Source of the DNA: Methanoregulaceae archaeon
GTDB taxonomy: Archaea; Halobacteriota; Methanomicrobia; Methanomicrobiales; Methanospirillaceae
Assembly: GCA_013331415.1 (NCBI GenBank)
Contig: DUGL01000210.1
Location: 1-28,445 of the forward strand
Direction of reading: 5' to 3'
DNA length: 28,445 nt
The notes under the pieces were generated by a model. The model worked only from the letters and a program-made list of their open reading frames with translations. It was not told where the DNA came from and did no database searches. Below, in pieces: positions 15,429 to 22,983 of this stretch; the stretch's first letter is position 1; the number at the start of each line of letters is the position of its first letter. A program made the position numbers and the translations under genes.

Positions 15429-15487
15429 TTATAAGGTACATTCCCTGCATGCAAATACACCCATTCATGGATACGAGCTCGTGCTGA

Positions 15488-15657
15488 AGAGAACGTAATA
15501 GCAAAAGATACCAACAGGAAGAAAAATGCGCAAAAGTGGCCGGGATACCGGTGCCCGGTGTCCGCTCAGAGCGCTACCCTGCCCAGCAGTATCGGATCAC
15601 GGATTCTGGCGCACAGAGATTATTTGAAAGGATACGTGAGATAGTATACCGGGAGAA
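15488..15657 (+). pseudogene. Remnant of a winged-helix regulator
   Basis: One open frame encodes a piece containing RYPAQQYRITDSGAQRLFER and then IREIVYREKRG. The pattern YRITDSGAQRLFERI is typical of the wing and last helix of PadR/MarR-like DNA-binding domains. The recognition-helix part is missing upstream, there is no ATG in frame (a TGA lies at 15485-15487, a GTG at 15536), and the frame runs straight into tRNA-Leu. It is most likely a decayed fragment, though a short domain-only gene from the GTG cannot be excluded. Confidence 0.35.
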
Positions 15658-15742
15658 GCGAGGGTTGCCGAGCCAGGTCAAAGGCGACGGATTTAGGGTC
15701 CGTTCTCGCAGGAGTTCAGGAGTTCGAATCTCCTCCCTCGCA
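15658..15742 (+). tRNA. tRNA-Leu (anticodon UAG)
   Basis: An 85-base class II tRNA can be folded by eye. Acceptor GCGAGGG pairs with CCCTCGC, followed by discriminator A. The D stem is GCC/GGC, and the anticodon stem ACGGA/TCCGT encloses loop TTTAGGG with anticodon TAG. There is a long variable arm, and the T stem AGGAG/CTCCT has loop TTCGAAT. The long variable arm and anticodon make it leucine, reading CUN codons. CCA is not encoded and no intron is visible. Confidence 0.95.
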
Positions 15743-15748
15743 TAACCG

Positions 15749-15765
15749 CCCGGTTTCCTGCCGGG
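15749..15765 (+). terminator. Hairpin downstream of tRNA-Leu
   Basis: CCCGG and CCGGG flank the 7-base loop TTTCCTG six bases past the tRNA end. It may help 3'-end formation; there is no T run. Confidence 0.35.
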
Positions 15766-15877
15766 ACAACCAGGAAAACCACTCCTCCCAGGGACCTGCT
15801 GCAATGCAGTACTTGTTATAGCTGGCCAGCGTATAGCATGACACAGTTCTCATACAACTGTTTGAGTAAGCATCATG

Positions 15878-15884
15878 TATAAAT
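15878..15884 (+). promoter_or_regulatory. TATA box of the 39-residue CxxC gene
   Basis: TATAAAT lies about 40 bases before the ATG at 15923, in an AT-rich pocket. Initiation about 25 bases downstream would give a short leader. Confidence 0.5.
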
Positions 15885-15922
15885 CAAATTATGGAAGCTC
15901 GAGAAACACCGGGCCCCGCGAA

Positions 15923-16042
15923 ATGACTAAAGTAGTATGTTCAGATTGTGGAAAGGATTGCGAAGTACCGTTCAAACCGACAGAGGGGAGACCGGTTTAT
16001 TGCCAGGCATGCCTGCCAAAGCACCGGCAGCCCCGGTTCTAA
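15923..16042 (+). CDS. Small CxxC-x(n)-CxxC zinc protein, 39 aa
   Basis: The 39-residue product begins MTKVVCSDCGKDCEVPFKP and has a second pair CQAC near residues 27-30. The core CSDCGK..EVPFKPTEGRPVYCQAC matches a small archaeal family with two CxxC pairs about 17 residues apart and the conserved VPFKP..GRPVYC segment (TIGR04272-like). It presumably binds one zinc. The function is unknown; members are abundant in methanogens. A TATA box and a T-rich tail frame it, so it is likely a monocistronic gene. Confidence 0.85.
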   Translation: MTKVVCSDCGKDCEVPFKPTEGRPVYCQACLPKHRQPRF

Positions 16043-16043
16043 C

Positions 16044-16069
16044 ATTTTTATTTATTTCTCTCTTATTTT
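16044..16069 (+). terminator. T-rich terminator after the CxxC gene
   Basis: Runs of T5, T3, T3 and T4 occur within 26 bases right after the stop codon, the usual form of an archaeal terminator. Confidence 0.6.
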
Positions 16070-16350
16070 GCCCGGGTGAGTGATTCACCAGGTTATCCGG
16101 TACTGGTTCCCTGCTACTGATTCCGATTCTTCCAGTTGGGGATGCCATGGCTTCGCGCATATGTACCCTGTTTTGCAGATTCAGATCCTGTCCCGGCCAT
16201 AGTACGCGTGCCTGCACACCCGGTATTTCACCCGATTATCGGTATTTTGTTCCTCCCGCTGAGAGATCCTCATCCGGACACCCTTGTGTGGAGATGGAGA
16301 GAATAGCCCCCACCCTGATCCGTTATCCGGCAATTATCCTCGTGCCGGTC
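16070..16350. other. Non-coding stretch between the CxxC gene and nreA
   Basis: I see no gene. Part of it (about 16130-16205) recalls tRNA sequence because of a T-loop-like TTCAGAT, but no cloverleaf closes. It contains the 3' flank of nreA with no clear terminator. Confidence 0.45.
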
Positions 16351-17514
16351 TTAAAAGTCTGATAACCTCATCTGCCGTTGCCGGCAGGAAGAAGAAAGGA
16401 GGCTGCTTTCCCGGATAAACCGGGAGACGGGGAGCTGCATATTCTGCGCGACATGCCCGAGCGCTGAACGAAAGTCCTCGAAGAGGCGTGGCGGTTGCCG
16501 CATGGCGTGGCGGACGTTCTCCCGGACATTGAAGACCCCCATCGGGACGTAGCCCTGATGTGCCTCGCGAAGCACGATCGCCCCAGCCTGCCGCTCTTCG
16601 GCCGAGAGCGCCTCAAGGACTGCCATCTTGCAGGAGTAGTAGCATCCACCGACACGGGAATAGCCTTTCTTCCCCCGGTTCTCCTCGTAATCCGAGAAGA
16701 TATGCTCTTCTTCTCCTGCGATATGCAGGAAGGCCTCTATCCACTCGTACTCCCAGGGTGTTGGCATCAGGATCACAGCGTACTGGTTATGGAGGCTTCC
16801 GAATTCGTGCACCCGGAAGGTATCGATAACCGTATTCTGCCGCACCCGTTCGAGGAGGGTATCGGCGATGGTTGTATCGCAGGCAGTGATCGACCAGCGG
16901 GTCGGCACGAACCTCCTCCGGCTCTGCCTCCCCATGCACCCGGCAGAGAATGCCTTCTGGATCATCGAGAAGGGGATCCCGGCTGCATGGAGATCAACGA
17001 GCGCATCGCCTGCCAGGAGATCGGTATCATGGTACACCCTCTCGAGCCGTGGCTCCCACCGGGATGCCTCGACCTGGAACCGGTCAAGTCCTGCACTCGG
17101 GCCAAACGCGGAGTGCTCCTCCCCGAGAGAACGGCCGCGGGGCGCCTCTGAAAAGACCGCCTCGCTCTCAAGTGATCCCGATGACAAGGCGATCTCCCTG
17201 AGCTGTTCGGCGAACTTCCCGGACAGGTCCCGGACATCCTGGAGCGCCTTCCCCCGTACCATGCTCATCCGGTAGCCGGCTATCTCTTCCTGGGTAAGCC
17301 CGGCAGGTATCCATGACTCAGGGGTGTCCATTACCCGGATGTCTCCCTGTGCCGGCACCAGCATCGGTCCTGCAGAGACCTTCGGGTAGTTCCAGCTCCC
17401 GATGAATACCGAAGGGGGGGAACTTCCCTCAAGGGTTTTTCCGACGGGAATTGATGGCAGGGGATAAACAGCGGTGAGGCTCTTTAAATAGGTACCCTTC
17501 CCGATTGCCGTCAT
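16351..17514 (-). CDS. nreA: NreA-like archaeal DNA repair protein with PCNA-binding tail
   Basis: The 387-residue protein matches the archaeal Nre family (formerly DUF650/DUF651), which in Haloferax takes part in DNA repair with UvrABC. The family core is visible in SPPSVFIGSWNYPKVSAGPM (about 33-52), the basic RQSRRRFVPTRWSITACD segment (about 197-214) and NQYAVILMPTPWEYEWIEA (about 243-261). The last seven residues QMRLSDF fit a short PCNA-interacting motif (QxxLxxF), as known for NreA. The N-terminal cysteine-rich zinc motif found in many members is absent, and the DNA upstream does not encode it in frame. No Shine-Dalgarno is seen, so the mRNA may be leaderless. Confidence 0.85.
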   Translation of the reverse strand: MTAIGKGTYLKSLTAVYPLPSIPVGKTLEGSSPPSVFIGSWNYPKVSAGPMLVPAQGDIRVMDTPESWIPAGLTQEEIAGYRMSMVRGKALQDVRDLSGKFAEQLREIALSSGSLESEAVFSEAPRGRSLGEEHSAFGPSAGLDRFQVEASRWEPRLERVYHDTDLLAGDALVDLHAAGIPFSMIQKAFSAGCMGRQSRRRFVPTRWSITACDTTIADTLLERVRQNTVIDTFRVHEFGSLHNQYAVILMPTPWEYEWIEAFLHIAGEEEHIFSDYEENRGKKGYSRVGGCYYSCKMAVLEALSAEERQAGAIVLREAHQGYVPMGVFNVRENVRHAMRQPPRLFEDFRSALGHVAQNMQLPVSRFIRESSLLSSSCRQRQMRLSDF

Positions 17515-17613
17515 TACTGGAGAGATGGCGCATGAGAGTAAAACAGCACGCGGTGCAGGGAGAAAGTGAAGGATATGGCCCGAAGAGTGAGACTGATCAG
17601 CTCACTGCAAAGG

Positions 17614-18107
17614 CTATATCGAGCGTATCTCCTTTCTCAGGTCCTCAAGCCCGCCCCCACTCCAGATTCCGGCGCACAACACGCCAAACAGGGGTTACCC
17701 TGCCAGGCCGTTCAGTATATTTGCAAGGTAGAACCCCTCAGGGTAATACATTGAGCTGGAGATGATAACCAGATTGGGTACCGTGAGCAGGTAAAGAGGA
17801 GGAGTCCGAATACCACTCCTCTCCGTATCCTGCCCCCCCTGAGCGCGGGTTCAATACCATCATACAGTATCGCTGCGATAAAAGCGACAACGAATGGAGA
17901 GAGAAAAAAGAGGATGAGAACCGGGTCAGTGGCCGGGCGCATTCCGGGTATATCAGAGATGCTCTACGGGAGGAGGGTCATAGCCAGAGCTCCGGAAAGC
18001 AGCATAGTCACAAGGAGGAGAATCCCTCCTCCGAAACCAGCAATGAGAATCTTTCTTCCCTTCAGAGGAACACCAGACGATGCTTTTGGAGGTTCAGATT
18101 CATATGA
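17614..18107 (-). pseudogene. Decayed four-helix membrane protein gene
   Basis: Reading the minus strand through three lesions gives one coherent membrane protein of about 160 residues. The pieces are helix 1 in RKILIAGFGGGILLLVTMLL, an in-frame TAG (17964-17966), helix 2 in DPVLILFFLSPFVVAFIAAI with YDGIEPAL, a one-base frameshift within 17790-17806, helix 3 in YLLTVPNLVIISSSMYY then PEGFYLANILNGLAG, an in-frame TAA (17695-17697), and a tail PLFGVLCAGIWSGGGLED up to a TAG at 17614. No start codon is found in frame at the 5' end. I do not recognise the family. Continuity of hydrophobic segments across each break is the evidence for a pseudogene. Confidence 0.6.
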
Positions 18108-18236
18108 CTATCGTATATCAGGGACCAGGGGAATAGCGTGCCACGGATGGGGGGCTCCATAAGGAAGACAGGGCTGCCGTGGATTATACACAGAGACGGG
18201 AAACACTGATGTGCCCACAGGTTCTGCCATAGGTAT

Positions 18237-18734
18237 ATGGATCTCTATATTCTCAGGCATGGCAAAGCTGAAAAGGTTGCACAGGGTGGAGACGGTGACG
18301 CGGGCCGTGCCCTCACCAGACGCGGGAGATCCGAAGTGCAGGAAATTGCAGCATGGATCTCCTCCCAGGGTATTTCCCTTGATCTGATCGCAACGAGCCC
18401 GCTCACCAGGGCATTCGAGACTGCTGAAATCCTCTCTGAGGCGTATCCCGCTTTGAAAGGCCCGGTAGTGTGGGATGTACTCGCTCCGGGCATGGATTTC
18501 AATCACCTCATGTCCCGGATCAGGGAACTGGATCTGGTATCATCGCTCATCCTTATCGGTCATGAGCCATCACTGAGTGCCTGCATCAGCCGTATCATTG
18601 CGGGAGATGCCCGGGTCAGATTGTCACTGAAAAAAGGCGGGCTTGCCAGGATCGAAAATTTCAGTCCTGCAGAACCAGCTGCCGGGGAGCTGGCCTGGCT
18701 GCTCTCCCCCCGCCACATGCGAAAACAACCCTGA
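18237..18734 (+). CDS. sixA: SixA-like histidine phosphatase
   Basis: The 165-residue protein belongs to the histidine phosphatase superfamily. The phosphohistidine motif RHGKAE starts at residue 7. SPLTRAFETAEIL (about 54-66) carries the second arginine, and GHEPSLSACI (about 106-115) carries the second catalytic histidine. Length and motif spacing fit the SixA subfamily of phosphohistidine phosphatases. Its substrate in methanogens is unknown. The Shine-Dalgarno is weak (AGGT, 4 bases away); GATTATAC at about 18182 may be its TATA box. It stands alone, convergent with the msvR-like gene. Confidence 0.85.
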   Translation: MDLYILRHGKAEKVAQGGDGDAGRALTRRGRSEVQEIAAWISSQGISLDLIATSPLTRAFETAEILSEAYPALKGPVVWDVLAPGMDFNHLMSRIRELDLVSSLILIGHEPSLSACISRIIAGDARVRLSLKKGGLARIENFSPAEPAAGELAWLLSPRHMRKQP

Positions 18735-18858
18735 ACCCCGGTGTTCTCTCATGCCTTCGGCTGGCTGACGAAGCGTTCTGCCCACTCTCTTTCGCGTACG
18801 AAATTCCCAGGATACATCCGCGGTCAGGTAGTGAGATGAAAAGCTCGAGAAAGAGTAT

Positions 18859-18875
18859 AAAAAAACCAGAGAACT
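18859..18875 (-). terminator. Terminator of the msvR-like gene
   Basis: On the minus strand GAGTTCTCTGG is followed by T7 (18859-18865), about 55 bases past the stop codon of the regulator. It is a good oligo-T terminator in the convergent gap 18735-18921, which otherwise holds nothing I can recognise. Confidence 0.6.
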
Positions 18876-18921
18876 CACGGCCAGGAATGAGAGAGATCTG
18901 GCGAGGCGCCTCTCCCATGAC

Positions 18922-19737
18922 TCAGCGTACAACCGGACCCGGCAACCAGGATTGACCCGGATGAGCGCCAGACTCCCTCAATTCAAACCTGCAGTAGCCG
19001 CTCCCCATTGCATAGCAGTGGGTCTCGATCGCCCGCATCTGCTGTTCATAGTACCGCGAGAAGAGGAAGGAGAGAATGCCGGAATCAAATGAACAGGCGG
19101 GCTTCCCAGAGACCGGGAGATCAATGCACTCAAAACAGTCCCGGATTTTCAGCGTGAGCGGTGACCGTTGCTCCAGCTCGACCGATCCCAGCCCGTTGTT
19201 CTCCCAGAGCTTCGTAATCCGGTCGACCATCCCCTCAATGGTGGGATGCTCGATACAGTGATACAGCGTCTCCCCGGCTTTGCGGCCGGCAAGGTGGAGT
19301 ATCGGGTCGATAGAAAACCCCTGGTTCATCAGCGTGAGGCGTATTGTGGACAGGAACATCCGGTACATGGCAGCCTGGTCGCCCTCGCAGGGAACCTCCT
19401 TCTTCACGTAGGAGTCGAGGTCAAACCAGCCCTGAGACCGGGAATCGGCCCCGGCAAGGAAGAGTGAATGGAGGGAGAAGATCTTCTTCCGGCCATCGTG
19501 GGGATCCGGTTTTGCACTGACGATCCCTGCCGCTGCCAGATCTTTCAGGTGCACCGAGACGGTAGATTTCGCCCGCCCGGACTGCTCCACCAGGTCATCA
19601 AAGGCCATATCCCGTCGGGCCAGCATATCGAGTATCCTGACTTTCACCGGGCTCCCGATGGCATTGATGCCCTGCGGTGTCGCGTAGATGCCGATATACG
19701 GTAGCCTTTCAGGAAATGGGTCAGGGAGATCTGGCAT
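18922..19737 (-). CDS. msvR: MsvR-family regulator (ArsR-type HTH plus V4R domain)
   Basis: The 271-residue protein has an ArsR-like winged helix at about 20-95 (SPVKVRILDMLARRDMAFDD, then SGRAKSTVSVHLKDLAAAGI as recognition helix, then the wing KPDPHDGRKKIFSL). The C-terminal part (about 120-255) looks like a V4R domain, ending CYAMGSGYCRFEL. Cysteines at 201, 204, 215, 241 and 249 could be redox-active. This domain pair defines MsvR, a methanogen-specific redox-responsive transcription factor known to bind TTCG-containing repeats upstream of its own gene. The gene is divergent from fwdB2, with 200 bases between them. V4R proteins occur as several paralogues, so it could be an MsvR relative with another target. 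Confidence 0.78.
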   Translation of the reverse strand: MPDLPDPFPERLPYIGIYATPQGINAIGSPVKVRILDMLARRDMAFDDLVEQSGRAKSTVSVHLKDLAAAGIVSAKPDPHDGRKKIFSLHSLFLAGADSRSQGWFDLDSYVKKEVPCEGDQAAMYRMFLSTIRLTLMNQGFSIDPILHLAGRKAGETLYHCIEHPTIEGMVDRITKLWENNGLGSVELEQRSPLTLKIRDCFECIDLPVSGKPACSFDSGILSFLFSRYYEQQMRAIETHCYAMGSGYCRFELRESGAHPGQSWLPGPVVR

Positions 19738-19775
19738 GGGTGGGTCCGTTTATAATCATTTGTGGGCATCAAAAA

Positions 19776-19786
19776 GTATATATTTG
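19776..19786 (-). promoter_or_regulatory. TATA box of the msvR-like gene
   Basis: CAAATATATAC on the minus strand lies about 45 bases before the regulator's ATG and is a good archaeal TATA box. It directly adjoins the TTCGTATA repeats, so a protein bound there would affect this promoter. Confidence 0.6.
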
Positions 19787-19790
19787 TTTA

Positions 19791-19818
19791 GTTCGTATAA
19801 CATAGAATGTTCGTATAC
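19791..19818. promoter_or_regulatory. Direct repeat GTTCGTATA, candidate MsvR operator
   Basis: The 9-base sequence GTTCGTATA occurs at 19791-19799 and again at 19809-19817, 18 bases apart. It lies between the TATA box of the regulator and an AT-rich candidate TATA (ACAATAAAACATAT, 19817-19830) for fwdB2. Known MsvR sites contain paired TTCG; here the spacer between TTCG units is 14 bases rather than the 10 I recall for published sites. Confidence 0.5.
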
Positions 19819-19937
19819 AATAAAACATATCTGCGGGAAGCGGCCCTTTCCTCCGATCATATCTCCATTCACCTCCATTGCACATCCCCCCTCACCCTTC
19901 CCGGTGCCGCACCCTGCCCGCAGGTGGTGAAACCTGT

Positions 19938-21254
19938 ATGACCAAAACCGTAAGCGATGTAATCTGTCCCTTCTGCGGGACACTGTGCGACGACCTGGAA
20001 GTCGTGGTCTCGGATGACGGCAAGACGATCGTGGACGTGTACAACGCCTGTGCGATCGGTGCCGCGAAGTTCATGCACGCCCAGGCGAAGGACCGGGTGA
20101 AGCGGCCCCGGATGCAGCAGGCAGACGGCAGTTACAAGGAAGTCTCGTATGACGAGGCGGTCGAGTATACAGCGCAGATGTTTGCGAAGGCGAAGAAACC
20201 CCTGATGTACGGCTGGAGTTCGACCAGTTGCGAGGCCCAGAGTGTCGGCCACGAGATTGCCGAGAAGGCGGGCGCGATTGTCGACAACACCGCGACCGTC
20301 TGCCACGGCACGACGCTGATTGCCGTCCAGGACGTCGGCATTCCGAGCTGCACGCTCGGCGAGGTGAAGAACCGTGCGGACCGGATCGTCTTCTGGGGCT
20401 GCAACCCGACGCACGCCCACCCGCGGCACCAGTCGCGGTACTCGATATTCCCCCGCGGGTTCTTCATGAACAAAGGGCACAAGAGCCGGAAAGTCGTGGT
20501 CGTGGACCCGCGGGTTACCGACACCGCGAAGATGGCCGACATCCACTTCCAGGTAGAACAGGGCCGTGACTACGAACTGTTGAGCGCGCTCCGCGTGGCG
20601 GTCAGGAACGAGAAGCTCCCTGACGTTGTTGCCGGCATCCCGAAAGAGAAGATCTACGAGGCAGCCGAGATCCTGAAGAGCGGCCGGTTCGGTATCATCT
20701 TCTTTGGCATGGGCGTGACCCAGACGCTCTCGAAGAACCACAACATCGACGAAGCGATCATGCTCACGAAGGACTTAAACGAGTTCACGAAGTTTAGCAT
20801 CATGGCCATGCGGGGCCACTACAACGTGACCGGGTCCGGCCAGGTGCTCGGCTGGCAGTTCGGGTACCCGTTCTGCGTCGACCTCTCGCGTGGCTTTGCC
20901 CGGTACAACCCTGGTGAGACCACGTCAAACGACCTGCTCCGGCGCGGTGAAGTGGACGCCGTGTTCGTGCTGGGCAGCGACCCGGGTGCACACTTCCCGA
21001 TCAGCTCGGTGAAGAAGATATCGCAGTTGCCCTCGGTCTGCGTGGACCCTCACATCACCCCGACAAGCGAGGTCTCGAAACTCCACGTCCCCGTTGCATT
21101 CGTGGGTGTCGAGGTCGGCGGCAACTGCTATCGTATGGACAACGTCCCGATCGATGCCCGCAAAGTCGTGGACCCGCCCGAAGGCGTCCTGACCGACCAC
21201 GAGTTCCTGACCCGGGTCAACAAGCGTCTCGGCGAACTGATGGGGGCGGCATAG
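19938..21254 (+). CDS. fwdB: Formylmethanofuran dehydrogenase subunit B (second set)
   Basis: The 438-residue protein is the CO2-reducing subunit of a second Fwd. Cys 10, 13 and 17 (VICPFCGTLCDD) and Cys 38 bind [4Fe-4S]; the metal ligand is Cys 122 in TVCHGTTL, again cysteine and not selenocysteine. The motif WGCNPTHAHPRHQSRYS follows. I chose ATG 19938 because of the AGGTGGTGA Shine-Dalgarno at 19922-19930; 20 extra codons upstream are non-homologous. It is directly followed by fwdA. No fwdD, F or G lies next to it, so the partner subunits must be encoded elsewhere, or FwdD may be shared with the Eha-linked set. Confidence 0.95.
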   Translation: MTKTVSDVICPFCGTLCDDLEVVVSDDGKTIVDVYNACAIGAAKFMHAQAKDRVKRPRMQQADGSYKEVSYDEAVEYTAQMFAKAKKPLMYGWSSTSCEAQSVGHEIAEKAGAIVDNTATVCHGTTLIAVQDVGIPSCTLGEVKNRADRIVFWGCNPTHAHPRHQSRYSIFPRGFFMNKGHKSRKVVVVDPRVTDTAKMADIHFQVEQGRDYELLSALRVAVRNEKLPDVVAGIPKEKIYEAAEILKSGRFGIIFFGMGVTQTLSKNHNIDEAIMLTKDLNEFTKFSIMAMRGHYNVTGSGQVLGWQFGYPFCVDLSRGFARYNPGETTSNDLLRRGEVDAVFVLGSDPGAHFPISSVKKISQLPSVCVDPHITPTSEVSKLHVPVAFVGVEVGGNCYRMDNVPIDARKVVDPPEGVLTDHEFLTRVNKRLGELMGAA

Positions 21255-22970
21255 ATGACCACCGAGTATATCATCAAGAACGGGTTCGTCTTCGACCCGG
21301 TCCAGGGGATCAAGGGCGACAAGGCCGATGTTGCCGTCAAAGACGGCAAGATCGTGAAAAGCACGGAGGTATCATCGAAAGCGAAAGTGATCGATGCTGC
21401 CGGCAAGACCGTGATGGCCGGCGCCGTGGAGATCCATGCCCACATCGCAGGGCCGAAGGTGAACGAGGGCAGGAACTACCGGCCCGAGGACAAGCTGTTC
21501 ACGTATACGCCCAAGAAGAAGGGGAGCCGGATGGCCGGCGGGTTCTCGATCCCGACCACGTTCAAGACGGGATACGAGTACGCGAAGATGGGGTATACCA
21601 CCTGCATGGAAGCCGCGATGCCGCCGCTGTTTGCCCGGCACGTCCACGAGGAGATCAAGGATACCCCCATCATCGACGAAGGCGCGTACCCGGTGTTCGG
21701 GAACAACTGGTTCGTGATGGAGTACCTGAAGAACGGCGAGATCGAGAACGCGGCGGCATACGTTGCCTGGCTGCTCAACTCCACCAAAGGGTATGCGGTC
21801 AAGGTCGTGAACCCCGGCGGGACGGAAGCATGGGGATGGGGCTTAAACTGCCTCACGGTCAATGACCCGGTACCCTACTTCGACATCACGCCGGCCGAGA
21901 TCATGACCGGCCTGATGAAGACCAACGAGTACCTCGGCCTGCCGCACTCGATGCATGTCCACCAGAACAGTCTCGGCAACCCGGGCAACTACACGGTGAC
22001 GCTCGACTCTTTGAAACTTGCCGAGGGGATCAAGGCCAAGAACACGTTCGGCCGCGAGACGGTCCTCCACTCGACCCATATCCAGTTCCACTCGTACGGC
22101 GGGGACAACTGGGGCAACTTCGAGTCCAAGTCCAAAGAGGTGATGGACTATGTCAACAGGCAGAAGAACATCACCGTCGATACGGGCTGCGTGACGCTCG
22201 ACGAGACCACGACAATGACTGCCGACGGGCCGTTCGAGCACCACCTGACCGAGCTCAACCACCTCAAGTGGGCGAACGTCGATGTCGAACTCGAGACGGC
22301 CGCCGGGATCGTGCCCTACGTGTACAGCCCGGACATCAAGGTCTGCGAGATCCAGTGGGCCATCGGGCTCGAGATCGCCCTGATGACGAAAGACCCGATG
22401 CGGACGTTCATCACGACCGACCATCCGAACGCCGGGCCGTTCATCAGGTATCCGCGGATCTTCAGCTGGCTGATGAGCGCCGAGGCACGAAGGGACCGGA
22501 TCGAGTCGTTCAAGCATTCCGCGAAAATGGTCGAGGCAACCCATCTCGCCGGAATGGACCGGGAGATCTCGCTCTACGAGCTCGCCCAGATGACGCGGGC
22601 AGGACCGGCCAAGTCGCTCGGGCTCGCCAGTGTCTATGGCGGTCTGGCACCGGGTATGGACGCCGATGTCGCGGTCTACAACTTCAACCCTGAGAAGTCC
22701 TACAAGCCCGCTGAGATCGAGAAGGCGTTCTCGGCCGCAGCATTCGTGATGAAGACCGGAACACCGGTCGTCATCGACGGCGAGATCGTCTCAAACGGGA
22801 ACAAGCGGACCATCTGGGTCAATGCAAAGGTCAACGAGAACCCCCAGGTCATGCGCGATATAAAAGAGAAGTTCCTCAAGTACTACTCCGTGACCCAGGG
22901 CAACTACGATGTGACAAAGCATTTCCTCTCCGGGAACCCGCGGGTTATCGAGGTGGATGCAACCACGTGA
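21255..22970 (+). CDS. fwdA: Formylmethanofuran dehydrogenase subunit A (second set)
   Basis: The 571-residue amidohydrolase subunit joins formate to methanofuran. Metal ligands and catalytic residues are visible: HAH at 61/63, the carboxylatable Lys at 183 (YAVKVVNPGG), HSMHVH at 231-236, HSTHIQFH at 272-279 and Asp 389 (TTDHPNAGPF). The ATG immediately follows the fwdB stop (TAGATG). It is clearly homologous to, but divergent from, the copy at 1128, with notably more lysine. Confidence 0.95.
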   Translation: MTTEYIIKNGFVFDPVQGIKGDKADVAVKDGKIVKSTEVSSKAKVIDAAGKTVMAGAVEIHAHIAGPKVNEGRNYRPEDKLFTYTPKKKGSRMAGGFSIPTTFKTGYEYAKMGYTTCMEAAMPPLFARHVHEEIKDTPIIDEGAYPVFGNNWFVMEYLKNGEIENAAAYVAWLLNSTKGYAVKVVNPGGTEAWGWGLNCLTVNDPVPYFDITPAEIMTGLMKTNEYLGLPHSMHVHQNSLGNPGNYTVTLDSLKLAEGIKAKNTFGRETVLHSTHIQFHSYGGDNWGNFESKSKEVMDYVNRQKNITVDTGCVTLDETTTMTADGPFEHHLTELNHLKWANVDVELETAAGIVPYVYSPDIKVCEIQWAIGLEIALMTKDPMRTFITTDHPNAGPFIRYPRIFSWLMSAEARRDRIESFKHSAKMVEATHLAGMDREISLYELAQMTRAGPAKSLGLASVYGGLAPGMDADVAVYNFNPEKSYKPAEIEKAFSAAAFVMKTGTPVVIDGEIVSNGNKRTIWVNAKVNENPQVMRDIKEKFLKYYSVTQGNYDVTKHFLSGNPRVIEVDATT

Positions 22971-22983
22971 GGAGGGAGAGAAG

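Noticed and set aside
16130..16205. tRNA-like segment with TTCAGAT and CCCGGCC
   Set aside because: The acceptor strands do not pair and no D or anticodon arm can be drawn; at best a very old tRNA relic.
17505..17765. Small basic protein starting MARRVRLISSLQRL upstream of nreA
   Set aside because: No Shine-Dalgarno, no match to a ribosomal protein I know, and the DNA is better explained as part of the decayed membrane protein on the other strand.
17964..17966. In-frame TAG in the membrane protein as possible pyrrolysine codon
   Set aside because: A frameshift and a TAA also break the same gene, so decay explains it; pyrrolysine use is not expected in this group and no pyl genes are seen here.
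18624..18932. 102-codon minus-strand open frame overlapping sixA and the convergent gap
   Set aside because: Half of it is antisense to sixA, it crosses the regulator's T7 terminator, and its hydrophobic segment is explained by an antisense A/G-rich tract.
19869..20741. 290-codon minus-strand open frame opposite fwdB2
   Set aside because: It is antisense to a clear fwdB and has no recognisable domain.
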